From Mucilaginibacter kameinonensis (lineage in GTDB: Bacteria > Bacteroidota > Bacteroidia > Sphingobacteriales > Sphingobacteriaceae): a DNA stretch of 64,000 nucleotides. Shown piece after piece: positions 43,681 through 52,740 of this stretch. The stretch spans positions 682,001-746,000 of the forward strand of contig NZ_RCWZ01000005.1 in the NCBI RefSeq assembly GCF_003675385.1, written 5' to 3'. How positions within the stretch are numbered: the first letter of the stretch is position 1; every line of letters begins with the position of its first letter. Below the pieces are notes generated by a model, which saw only the letters and a program-made list of their open reading frames with translations, was not told the DNA's origin and searched no databases. Both the position numbers and the translations under genes were made by a program.

Positions 43681-46020
43681 TTATAACCCCTTAAATAGCT
43701 CGCCGGCAAGATAGATACGAAAATCTTTGATACGCCCGGTTTCCATATCCTGTCGGGGCAGCATTTTAATACCACCAATGGTTGTTTTGTTTCCCAAATC
43801 AATAACCACCTGATGCGGATATTTTGGTGCCAGGTCCTTCCATTGGCTATGCCAGATGCTGGTATACTGCAAATCGAACAGGTTTTCGGATTTCCCATCG
43901 TTACCTTTTAGTTCCTCACTATCAGCATAAACTACTTTCCACGAATTTCGGGAGATTTGTTCGCCATGCTCATCTAACAATTCTACTTCTGCTAATGCAG
44001 CAAACTGGTCGCCTGTAAAATTGCTTAACGCTTCCAGGGCAAGATATCGTCCGTTTTTGGGAGAAAATGTAAACGTTTGCCATTTACCGGTATTTTCCAT
44101 TGCGCCTGTGTATATCAGGCTATTCTGGTTATTTCCAAACTTTTGGCCGGGCTCGCGGTGGTTACTGCTGATGGTTTCATTGGTTGTAAGACTATCAAGA
44201 ATAGGTTTATCGAGGCCTTGTAGTCGTGGTTTGACCGGGCGGTGTAAGTCTAATACAACAACCTCATTCCTTCCGTTATTCAACCATACACCAGGCACAT
44301 ACATAGTTTGCGTTGGCCCTATATTCCAGTAACGACCAAGACAATGCCCATTTATCCAGGCCACTCCTTTTTTAAACCAACGCATATCCAGATAGAAATC
44401 ACTTTTACTGTTTGTATTAAAGTATCCTTTGTAAAAGCCAGGCCCGTTAAGTTTAGGAATTGTATTTATGGCGCTGTATTTAAATTGAGGATTGCCCTCC
44501 CCTAACGGAATTGAATAATGTTTCCAACCTTTCAGCATAGCCTTTTCTTCTCCGGTTATACTGTAAACTTCCCCTTGTAATCCTTTACGATCAGGCAGGT
44601 AATAGCCATAATTAACGCGTCCCATAGCTTCAACAAGCACGCGAAGTTTTGCTGGTTTAGATAGCTCGGGAATATTGATTATATGTTCATTCTTCATCCT
44701 GTTTAATACCCCAATGAACTTATTTCCTATAAACACTTCTGCATAATCATGCACCTCAGTAAAATCGAGCTTTCTTTTCGCACCAGCCGGTAAGTTTGTT
44801 TCATAAAGCATCATTCCGTAGCCCTGGTTCAGGTCTTCCATGAACAAGGTTGTATCGCTAAGCACGGGTTTGCTTAATTGTGGCATTATAGGTGCAACCG
44901 CGGTAAGATTAAAAGGTGCTATTTTTTGTACAGGTATTGGAGCCGGTACATCTGTCAACACCTCACCCGGTTGAAGATATTTTTTCAGCGTGTTACGAAG
45001 TTCATCAAACTTAGGCGTAGCATTTCCATTTTCGCTTATTGGCGCATCGTAATCATAGCTGGAGGTTTCGGGCGTGTACGGCTGACAGTTTGCTCCCGCC
45101 CATAAACCAAAGGACGTCCCGCCGTGGATCATATAAATACTGAAGGAAGCGTTACGGTCAAGCATCCACCCCAACTCTTTGATAAGATGGTCGTTTGAGC
45201 CGGTATGATGAGGCGCGCCCCAACTATCAAACCAGCCCGGATAATATTCGCCGCACATTAACGGGCCGGTAGGTTGTACTTCACGCAGTGCTTTAAAGGC
45301 AGCCTCTGGGTTATTGCCGAAGTTAACTACAGCAAAAATATCCTTTTGTACATCGTTTTTTAATTGAACCGTGCCATCACAGCTAAACAGCGGAACAACA
45401 AAACCCGCTTCTTTTAAATAGTCTCGTGTTTTTAGCATGTATTCCTTATCAGATCCGTAGCTGCCATATTCGTTTTCAACCTGTGTCATGATAATGGGGC
45501 CGCCGTTTGTAATTTGCAGCGGAGCTAAAACACGGCCAACTTCTTTTAAATACCGGCGGCAACGCTCCATATAATACGGATCCTGCGTACGTAACTTAAT
45601 ATCTTTCTTTTTCAGCAACCACCATGGTAAGCCGCCAAATTCCCATTCGGCGCATGCGTATGGCCCCGGACGCAACAGTACATACAGCCCCTCTTCCTGG
45701 GCTATTTTGCAAAACTCAGCTGCATCTGCCTGTCCCTCCCACGTAAATTTCCCCGGCGATGTTTCATGAAAATTCCAAAATAGATAAGCACAAACGGTAT
45801 TTAAACCAACCGCTTTAGCCATTTTTAACCGGTGCCGCCAGTAGGCCCTGGGGATACGGGCAAAATGCATTTCGCCGCAACGAATAACAAATGGTTTTCC
45901 GTTTAGCATAAATGACTCGGTGCCGATTTTAAAAGGTTCATTTATTTGCTGCTGCCCCATAGCCATGCCGGAACTCAGTAAGCATATACAAAGGAATAAT
46001 CTGATGATATTATTTTTCAT
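43681..46020 (-). CDS. exported GH35 beta-galactosidase
   Basis: The 779-residue enzyme has a signal peptide (IIRLFLCICLLSSGMAMG), a GH35 barrel from about residue 28 (GTESFMLNGKPFVIRCGEMHFARIPRAYW) and C-terminal beta-sandwich domains, the last resembling a galactose-binding/discoidin fold. The acid/base is Glu184 in TQVENEYGSYG and the nucleophile Glu258 in CGEYYPGWFD. It removes terminal beta-galactose from oligosaccharides in the periplasm. It diverges from the GH89-GH29 pair across a 283-bp region with a LacI-type palindrome. Confidence 0.94.
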   Translation of the reverse strand: MKNNIIRLFLCICLLSSGMAMGQQQINEPFKIGTESFMLNGKPFVIRCGEMHFARIPRAYWRHRLKMAKAVGLNTVCAYLFWNFHETSPGKFTWEGQADAAEFCKIAQEEGLYVLLRPGPYACAEWEFGGLPWWLLKKKDIKLRTQDPYYMERCRRYLKEVGRVLAPLQITNGGPIIMTQVENEYGSYGSDKEYMLKTRDYLKEAGFVVPLFSCDGTVQLKNDVQKDIFAVVNFGNNPEAAFKALREVQPTGPLMCGEYYPGWFDSWGAPHHTGSNDHLIKELGWMLDRNASFSIYMIHGGTSFGLWAGANCQPYTPETSSYDYDAPISENGNATPKFDELRNTLKKYLQPGEVLTDVPAPIPVQKIAPFNLTAVAPIMPQLSKPVLSDTTLFMEDLNQGYGMMLYETNLPAGAKRKLDFTEVHDYAEVFIGNKFIGVLNRMKNEHIINIPELSKPAKLRVLVEAMGRVNYGYYLPDRKGLQGEVYSITGEEKAMLKGWKHYSIPLGEGNPQFKYSAINTIPKLNGPGFYKGYFNTNSKSDFYLDMRWFKKGVAWINGHCLGRYWNIGPTQTMYVPGVWLNNGRNEVVVLDLHRPVKPRLQGLDKPILDSLTTNETISSNHREPGQKFGNNQNSLIYTGAMENTGKWQTFTFSPKNGRYLALEALSNFTGDQFAALAEVELLDEHGEQISRNSWKVVYADSEELKGNDGKSENLFDLQYTSIWHSQWKDLAPKYPHQVVIDLGNKTTIGGIKMLPRQDMETGRIKDFRIYLAGELFKGL

Positions 46021-46162
46021 TAATTCAATTTTGAACTGTATTACTCAAATAAAAAAGCAGTCGTCTTTTTGTGGTTTTAACAAACGAGGCATCAACGAAA
46101 AAACGGACATGATACCTCCCGGAGTTACAATTGTAATGAAATAATATTCCCGAAAAACAGCT

Positions 46163-46214
46163 AAAAATTACGCAAACGGTTGTTGCGGGCAACGCAACCG
46201 TTTGCGTAATTTTT
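46163..46214. promoter_or_regulatory. long palindrome with LacI/PurR-like sites between GH35 and GH89
   Basis: Two perfect 20-bp arms (46163-46182 and 46195-46214) flank a 12-nt centre that itself contains TTGC-GG-GCAA. The right arm reads ACGCAACCGTTTGCGT across 46191-46207, one mismatch from the E. coli PurR consensus; the left arm holds ACGCAAACGGTTG. CG-centred GCAAxCGxTTGC palindromes are typical LacI-family operators. A LacI-type regulator is encoded at 49887, so it probably controls both divergent glycosidase transcripts from here. Confidence 0.72.
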
Positions 46215-46303
46215 CAGGCTGCAATACGATGTACAGTGGGCTATCTTTCCATTAATTTTTAATTAGTTTCGGAAATATTAAACAGAAAAATCAAGAAATT
46301 TTT

Positions 46304-48436
46304 ATGCGGAAATTAACTTACCTGCTTGTTTTATTACTCCCATTACAGCTTTTTGCCCAACAGTTTGATCCTGTAAAAGCGTTGGTTAAAAGGCGTGCGC
46401 CCTGGTTGAGCGATCATGTTATTTTCAAACCACTAAAAAGCAACAGCCCCGGAGTATTTGAACTGCAAACCATAAATAACAAACTGGTTATATCAGCCTC
46501 GGGCAGTAATGCCGCTGCCGTTGGTGTAAACTGGTATTTAAAATACTATTGTCATCGTTCTATGTCGCATATGGGCGATAACCTGACACCGGTACTTCCA
46601 CTGCCCGTAGTTAACAAAAAGACAACCATAGAGGCGGCAGCGGTATACCGCTACGCGTTAAATTACTGTACCTACAATTACACTATGAGTTTTTACACCT
46701 GGGCAGATTGGGAACGGGAAATTGATTGGATGGCATTAAATGGAGTTAATACGATGCTTGCCGTTGAAGGTATGGAAGCAGTGTGGCAAAACACGCTGAG
46801 AAAGGTAGGTTATAATGAAAAAGAGATCAACGATTTTATAGTAGGCCCGGCATATACCGCATGGTGGCTGATGGGTAATATTGAAGGCTGGGGAGGCCCT
46901 ATGCCCCAAAGCCAGATTGACAACCGGAAGCTGATTCAACAAAAAATGATGAAGCGGATGCGCGAATTAGGCATAGAACCTGTGTTACAGGGCTTTTATG
47001 GCATGGTACCAAGCTCATTAAAAAGCAAAAGTAAAGCCCATATCATTGATCAGTTAACCTGGGGAGCCTTTAAAAGGCCGGATATACTTGACCCTACCGA
47101 TCCTGAATTTAGCCGTATGGCAGAAATTTACTACACCGAAATGCAGGCATTATATGGTAAGAATATTCGCTTTTTTGCCGGCGATCCTTTTCATGAGGGA
47201 GGTAAAACAGATGGCGTTGACCTAAAGAAAGCAGGGGCTGCCATACAGGCATCCATGCAAAAATATTACCCGGGCTCAACCTGGGTGTTACAAGGCTGGC
47301 AGGATAACCCCAAACAAGCCATGCTTGATGGGCTTGATAAATCAAAAATACTGGTACAGGAACTTTTTGGCGAGTTCACCAACAACTGGAAAAAACGTAA
47401 GGCTTATGATGGTAGTCCGTTTATTTGGTGCAGCGTAAATAACTTTGGTGAACGCCCTGGTCTTTACGGAAAACTGCAACGCTTTGCCGACGAAGTAGAC
47501 AGCGCCAGGAACAGCGATTATAGCAAGTACCTAAAAGGGGTAGGCATCATGCCCGAAGGTATCAATAACAATCCTCCCGATTATGACTTAATGCTTGAAT
47601 TAGGCTGGCGTAAGGCTCATGTAGATACTAAAAACTGGATCAATGATTACGCGGAATATAGGTATGGCAAGCAAAATGAACACACCAGTAACGCATGGCA
47701 GGGCTTTTTACAAACCGTATACCACAGTCGCCCGGGGTACCAGGAAGGGGCTGGCGAATCTATCTTCTGTGCAAGGCCTGCGCTGAAGGTTAAATCGATA
47801 TCAAGCTGGGGCACACTAACGCGCGATTATGATACCGTACAATTTGAAAAAGCTGTAAAAGAATTTGCCAAAGCATTACCGGTGTTGGGCAGCTCCGCCA
47901 CTTATAAAATAGACCTGATCAATATGGTTAGGCAGGTTTTAGCTAATAAAGGAACGCTTATTTTTAATAACGTGGTAACTGCCTATAACAATAAAGATTT
48001 GCAGGCTTTCAATGAAAAAAGCACGAAGTTCCTCAGCATGATCAAATTAACAGATGAATTATTGAATACGGACAAGTACTTCAGGCTCAACACCTACCTT
48101 AAACAAGCCATAAATAGTGGTAATACGCCGGAAGAAAAGGCGAATAACCTGAAAAACATTCTGATGCAGATAACTTATTGGGGCGAAAACAATCGCGCAG
48201 AGGATAACCTGCATGAGTATGCTTACAAAGAGTGGGCCGGACTGATCGATAATTATTACCTGCCAAGATGGGAAATTTACTTTAACTACCTAAGAGGAAA
48301 TCTGCAAGGCCAAAATAATCCTGAACCCGATTTCTTTACCTGGGAGCATAAATGGGTTGATGAAAACCAAAAGCTGATTACAGAAAAACCACAACGTGCT
48401 TTGCAGGAAGTAGTTAACGAAATTTTAGCCATGTAA
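46304..48436 (+). CDS. exported GH89 alpha-N-acetylglucosaminidase
   Basis: The 710-residue protein has a signal peptide (MRKLTYLLVLLLPLQLFAQ) and the three-domain layout of NAGLU. The N-terminal domain has NWYLKYYCHRSMSHMGDN; the TIM barrel begins RYALNYCTYNYTMSFYTWADWEREIDWMALNG; a C-terminal helical domain follows. By comparison with human NAGLU, Glu298 (GDPFHEGG) is the likely acid/base and Glu418 (MPEGINNN) the nucleophile. It removes alpha-linked GlcNAc from glycoconjugates. It is 27 bp upstream of the fucosidase, forming an operon. Confidence 0.93.
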   Translation: MRKLTYLLVLLLPLQLFAQQFDPVKALVKRRAPWLSDHVIFKPLKSNSPGVFELQTINNKLVISASGSNAAAVGVNWYLKYYCHRSMSHMGDNLTPVLPLPVVNKKTTIEAAAVYRYALNYCTYNYTMSFYTWADWEREIDWMALNGVNTMLAVEGMEAVWQNTLRKVGYNEKEINDFIVGPAYTAWWLMGNIEGWGGPMPQSQIDNRKLIQQKMMKRMRELGIEPVLQGFYGMVPSSLKSKSKAHIIDQLTWGAFKRPDILDPTDPEFSRMAEIYYTEMQALYGKNIRFFAGDPFHEGGKTDGVDLKKAGAAIQASMQKYYPGSTWVLQGWQDNPKQAMLDGLDKSKILVQELFGEFTNNWKKRKAYDGSPFIWCSVNNFGERPGLYGKLQRFADEVDSARNSDYSKYLKGVGIMPEGINNNPPDYDLMLELGWRKAHVDTKNWINDYAEYRYGKQNEHTSNAWQGFLQTVYHSRPGYQEGAGESIFCARPALKVKSISSWGTLTRDYDTVQFEKAVKEFAKALPVLGSSATYKIDLINMVRQVLANKGTLIFNNVVTAYNNKDLQAFNEKSTKFLSMIKLTDELLNTDKYFRLNTYLKQAINSGNTPEEKANNLKNILMQITYWGENNRAEDNLHEYAYKEWAGLIDNYYLPRWEIYFNYLRGNLQGQNNPEPDFFTWEHKWVDENQKLITEKPQRALQEVVNEILAM

Positions 48437-48463
48437 TACTCATCATCAATAATTTATATTATC

Positions 48464-49876
48464 ATGTTACGGAAACTCCTGCCTGGTATTTGTCTCCTTT
48501 TATATAGCCAGGTTTTATTTGCGCAAAACGAGCACACATACCGGGTGCCCAAAGATTCGCTGGTGAGGCAAAAGCTTGCCCAATGGCAAGACCGAAAATT
48601 TGGTTTATTTATGCATTGGGGTACGTACAGCCAATGGGGAGTTGCTGAAAGCTGGACAATTTGTCCTGATGATGAGGTTAAACGAACCGGCCCATACAGT
48701 GATGATTATTTTACCTACAAAAAAGCCTACGAAAACCTACAAACTACGTTTAACCCACTTAACTTCAACCCTGAAAAATGGGTGAGGGCAGCTAAAGCCG
48801 CCGGAATGAGCTATGTAGTATTTACAACCAAACATCATGATGGCTTTAGCATGTTTGATACCAAACAAACCGATTATAAAATTACAGATCCTAAAACACC
48901 CTTTTCAAAAAATATACGAAGCAATGTAACTAAAGAAATATTCAACGCTTTTCGTAATGAAAATTTTATGGTTGGGGCATATTTTTCCAAACCTGATTGG
49001 CACAATCAAAACTATTGGTGGCCCTATTATCCGCCTAAAGATCACAACGTTAATTACAGCCCGCAACGCTACCCCGAACGCTGGCAAAAATTTAAAGATT
49101 TTACCTATAACCAGATTGAAGAATTGATGACCGGGTATGGCAAGATTGATATTTTATGGCTGGATGGGGGCTGGGTAAGGCCTTTAGATGAAAACGATAA
49201 CGATCCGCAACATTATAACCAGGACCTTGATATGGCTAAAATAGCAAAAATGAGCCGCGATCATCAGCCTGGCCTTATCATGGTTGATCGCACGGTTACC
49301 GGTGAGTTTGAAAACTATACCACCCCTGAACAAGAGGTACCCGATAAGCCACTGCCCTACCCCTGGGAAACCTGTATGACCATTGGTAAATATTGGAGCT
49401 ATGTGCCTAATGATGAATTTAAACCCAGCCTGCAATTAGTTCAAACCCTTATAAAAATAGTATCGCGGGGAGGCAATCTGCTGCTCAATATTGCACCGGG
49501 ACCTGATGGCGACTGGAACCCGGCTGCCTATCAGCGATTACAAGATATTGCCGACTGGATAAAAATTAACGGAGAGGGCATTTATGGTTCAGAACCGGTA
49601 GCTCCTTACTCAGCAGGCAATATCTATTTTACTAAATCAAAAACCACAAAATCGTTATACGCATTCTGGCTATCTGAAACAGAAACGGTAAACCTCCCTG
49701 CCAATATTACTTTCCCGGTCAACAACATCGAAACACTTAAAAAAGTAAGTTTGCTTGGCAGTGTTCAAAAACTAAAATGGAATTACAAAAACGGGCTACT
49801 AAGCATTCAAATACCCAAGGGGTTACAAAAGAGCACCACTTTAAAGTATAGTAGTGCTTTTGTATTGAAATATTAG
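48464..49876 (+). CDS. exported GH29 alpha-L-fucosidase
   Basis: The 470-residue protein has a signal peptide (LLPGICLLLYSQVLFAQ) and a GH29 barrel: FGLFMHWGTYSQWG, YVVFTTKHHDGFSMFDTKQTDY, IDILWLDGGWV (nucleophile Asp234) and WSYVPNDEFKP. A C-terminal beta-sandwich follows. Length is near the short end for GH29. It hydrolyses terminal alpha-L-fucose. It is second gene of the GH89-GH29 transcript and convergent with the LacI regulator, only 10 bp away. Confidence 0.94.
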   Translation: MLRKLLPGICLLLYSQVLFAQNEHTYRVPKDSLVRQKLAQWQDRKFGLFMHWGTYSQWGVAESWTICPDDEVKRTGPYSDDYFTYKKAYENLQTTFNPLNFNPEKWVRAAKAAGMSYVVFTTKHHDGFSMFDTKQTDYKITDPKTPFSKNIRSNVTKEIFNAFRNENFMVGAYFSKPDWHNQNYWWPYYPPKDHNVNYSPQRYPERWQKFKDFTYNQIEELMTGYGKIDILWLDGGWVRPLDENDNDPQHYNQDLDMAKIAKMSRDHQPGLIMVDRTVTGEFENYTTPEQEVPDKPLPYPWETCMTIGKYWSYVPNDEFKPSLQLVQTLIKIVSRGGNLLLNIAPGPDGDWNPAAYQRLQDIADWIKINGEGIYGSEPVAPYSAGNIYFTKSKTTKSLYAFWLSETETVNLPANITFPVNNIETLKKVSLLGSVQKLKWNYKNGLLSIQIPKGLQKSTTLKYSSAFVLKY

Positions 49877-49886
49877 GACACAATCG

Positions 49887-50921
49887 TTAAGCTACAGAAT
49901 TTACCCGGTAAGATACCATACTGGCATCAAATAAAGCCCGATGAAAAACTGGGGCTGATGGTACTTCCTCAAGCTGGCTGTCAATCAGTTCAAAAAGAAT
50001 CTCAGCTGCTTTTATCCCCTGCTCTTTCGGGAACTGTTCGATAGAGGCCAATGGTGGGTTGTCTATAAAACTCCAGATGGGTAAATTTGCGAAACTGATG
50101 AAACTGATATCGTGATTAACAATCATATTATTGCTTTTAACTATAGCCATCGCATCGCGGGCAACGTAATCGTTAAAAGCGATAACTGCCGTGGGCTTAG
50201 TGGTTAAAGATAGCAGCCGTCGCATAGCGTATTGATTTTGTGTCGAAGACAGATCTGAAGAAACAATCAGGTCATCATTGATCACAATTCCATGTTTACC
50301 AAGCGCCGTTTTATAGCTATCCAGGCGCTCTTTACTGGCCTCCAACGGTGAAGGCCCGTTAATTAGCCCAATGTTACGATGTCCTTTTTCTATTAAACAA
50401 TCAACAGCCTGCTGCATTCCTGGCTGGAGGTTACAGGCCGAATAATGAATATCATTCAAACCGGGAATCCGGTCGAAAAACACAACTGGAATATTATACT
50501 TTTTCAGTTGTTCAAATATTTCAAAGTTTTTGGTGTTTTTACTTAGGGAGATGATAATACCATCTAAACGATGATTTTTCATCGTTTCCAGGATACTTCG
50601 CTCTTTTTCGGGGTTTTCTAATGATTGCCCTATAAAAACATTGTAGCTTTTTTTGCTGGCATAATCTTCAATTGCGCTAAGGGCCGAAGCAAAAAAAGCT
50701 TCAGAAAAATCGGGAAGTATAACACCAATAGTGCATGTTTTTCCTTGCTTAAAAGATATGGCAGCTTTATTAGGTATATAATTTAATTCGCTTGCGATCT
50801 TGTTAACCCGCATCGTAGTCACCAGACCGATGCTTGGATGTCCATGTAATGCCCGGGACACCGTTGAAGCACTTATTTTTAAGCGTTTGGCTATGTCTTT
50901 AATTGTGGGAATCTTTTCCAT
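49887..50921 (-). CDS. LacI-family transcription regulator
   Basis: The 344-residue protein has the N-terminal LacI HTH and hinge (IPTIKDIAKRLKISASTVSRALHGHPSIG, then KIASELNYIPNKAAISFKQG) and a periplasmic-binding-like effector domain (TIGVILPDFSEAFFASALSAIEDYA ... VIAFNDYVARDAM). It most likely senses a sugar released by the neighbouring glycosidases and binds the palindrome at 46163. It is the last gene of the minus-strand series of surface lipoproteins, 55 bp upstream of which lies the beta-helix gene. Confidence 0.93.
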   Translation of the reverse strand: MEKIPTIKDIAKRLKISASTVSRALHGHPSIGLVTTMRVNKIASELNYIPNKAAISFKQGKTCTIGVILPDFSEAFFASALSAIEDYASKKSYNVFIGQSLENPEKERSILETMKNHRLDGIIISLSKNTKNFEIFEQLKKYNIPVVFFDRIPGLNDIHYSACNLQPGMQQAVDCLIEKGHRNIGLINGPSPLEASKERLDSYKTALGKHGIVINDDLIVSSDLSSTQNQYAMRRLLSLTTKPTAVIAFNDYVARDAMAIVKSNNMIVNHDISFISFANLPIWSFIDNPPLASIEQFPKEQGIKAAEILFELIDSQLEEVPSAPVFHRALFDASMVSYRVNSVA

Positions 50922-50975
50922 TTTGCAATTGGGTTTAAAACAATTAATACTATTTATTTAATATTGATGAATGTC

Positions 50976-52529
50976 TTACTGAAAGGCACCTTTACTTATT
51001 TGCCTGTTAACAATACGCGCCTTCTTATCGATATCCGTTTTACCGTTTATATCAACAGAAATAACCACTCCCGAATTTTTTGCAGGCGAAGATGATTGTA
51101 TGCGTAAATCAGGCTTTGCCGTGCTCAACAGAAGAGGGTCAAGACCATTGGTTGAATTAGCGTCGTTATTGCTGGTTGCTTTCCAAGCATCAAGAGAGGT
51201 AAGCGGCGCACCGTTGGTGCTGTTCCAGATCCATTGCGGTGTGCCTGTGGTGTAATATAAATTGTTATCGATAATGTTGTTGTTGCCTGTGGTGGTGTAC
51301 TTATGAATAAATACATCAACCGGTCTGGCAAATACAATATTGTTTTTGATCACGTTATTATCGCAATGTTCGGTAAGCCTTATCTCCCCTTCTATCTCAC
51401 CAAAGGCACCTAAAACACGGTCGTTTTGATACAGGGTATTATTAACAACATAACAACCTTTAGTACCACCGGTTGTAAAGTTTAAATAATCGCCCATGTA
51501 TATGCCCGTGCGATAACAGTTATATACAAAGTTGTTTCGTACAATGGTAGTTTTGGTGGCATATATGTTACTTTCACTTACCAGGCCTATTCCCCTATCG
51601 CTGTTATATACTATGTTTCTTTCGATGATAGTGTTGGCGCCACCACATACATAAATAGAAATGGCGCCATACCTGTCGGCCCCCCATGTTTCGGGAGTTT
51701 TGGTCATGGTGTTATCGTGAAATTCGTTATCGCTTATTACACCGTTACGGGCATAGTTGGTGGCAAGCGCTCCTTTAGGATTAAGATTATCGCCACCGGC
51801 TACAATTACACCTATATTTTCCGTGTCGTAAACTTTATTATGGCTAAAGATAAAACCATCTACATTACCGGCAAGGGTTACATTTTCACTTGTTCCGGTT
51901 TGGGTATCGTGTACCTCGCAGCCGGTAATAACCAGGTTGGTAATTGCCGCGGTTCCGTTACCTATTACCAAGATGGCGTGTCCGCTGCGCCAATCGGCCA
52001 ATGAAGCATTGTTTTTTACATTATGGATATCGCAGTTTTTAATGGTGATATCATGCGAGTTACTGTCGATAACAATCCCCTCCGGATCAACACCGTGTGC
52101 AGAACTGGTCAAATTACAAATCTCAAAACCATCCAAGGTGATGTAGGCTACATTGCGCAGCGTAACTAACGCCGTCCAGCCTGTAACTATTATTTTGCTA
52201 CCGTCAAGCACAGGTTTCTCTCCCGGATATGCTTTTAACGTAATTGTTTTGTTCTTTATTCCCGGTTTAGGGAATACTACTTTGTCATAATACCTGCCGC
52301 CCCTAACCATGATAACGTCGCCAGGTATGGCATGACTTAATGCAGCATTAATGGTTTGAAAAGGCGCATTGATGGAGCCTTTATTATTGTCAGATCCATC
52401 AACAGCAACGTAGTAAGCATGAGCGCTGTCTGATAATGGTTTATTATGCCTATCGGCATTCTTTTTACAAGTGGCCATCGTACTTATGGCGAAAAAACAT
52501 AAAAGCCAAACAGTGATATAAAATTTCAT
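50976..52529 (-). CDS. right-handed parallel beta-helix lipoprotein (possible polysaccharide lyase)
   Basis: From the ATG at 52529 the product has 517 residues. A lipoprotein-like signal (MKFYITVWLLCFFAISTMATC) is followed by AYYVAVDGSDNNKGSINAPFQTINAALSHAIPGDVIMVRGGRYYDK, the DUF1565-type start of pectate-lyase-like proteins. Then come repeated beta-helix turns rich in NVI, NTI and ISDN steps. No catalytic residues of a known lyase can be assigned. An in-frame ATG at 52559 would only add ten residues before the signal. Probably surface or periplasmic; may bind or cut the glycan served by this locus. Confidence 0.78.
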   Translation of the reverse strand: MKFYITVWLLCFFAISTMATCKKNADRHNKPLSDSAHAYYVAVDGSDNNKGSINAPFQTINAALSHAIPGDVIMVRGGRYYDKVVFPKPGIKNKTITLKAYPGEKPVLDGSKIIVTGWTALVTLRNVAYITLDGFEICNLTSSAHGVDPEGIVIDSNSHDITIKNCDIHNVKNNASLADWRSGHAILVIGNGTAAITNLVITGCEVHDTQTGTSENVTLAGNVDGFIFSHNKVYDTENIGVIVAGGDNLNPKGALATNYARNGVISDNEFHDNTMTKTPETWGADRYGAISIYVCGGANTIIERNIVYNSDRGIGLVSESNIYATKTTIVRNNFVYNCYRTGIYMGDYLNFTTGGTKGCYVVNNTLYQNDRVLGAFGEIEGEIRLTEHCDNNVIKNNIVFARPVDVFIHKYTTTGNNNIIDNNLYYTTGTPQWIWNSTNGAPLTSLDAWKATSNNDANSTNGLDPLLLSTAKPDLRIQSSSPAKNSGVVISVDINGKTDIDKKARIVNRQISKGAFQ

Positions 52530-52740
52530 TACAATTAATTTAAGATTTAAAAGAGCCATGCCTGTGGCTAAGAATATAGGCCCGTAGCATATATATCTGC
52601 TACGGGGCGCTATATAAACTAACTAAACAATAAACTGTCATTCGCGGTATCCACGGTAAATGAAAGACCGCTTTTAAAGATTATCTCATAATTAATGATG
52701 CTTGACGCAATTTGGCGACGCTCCATGAGAAGCCTCTTTT

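Noticed and set aside
46022..46162. Possible small gene between GH35 and GH89
   Set aside because: The open frame runs out of the 5' end of the GH35 gene on the opposite strand and shows no protein character.
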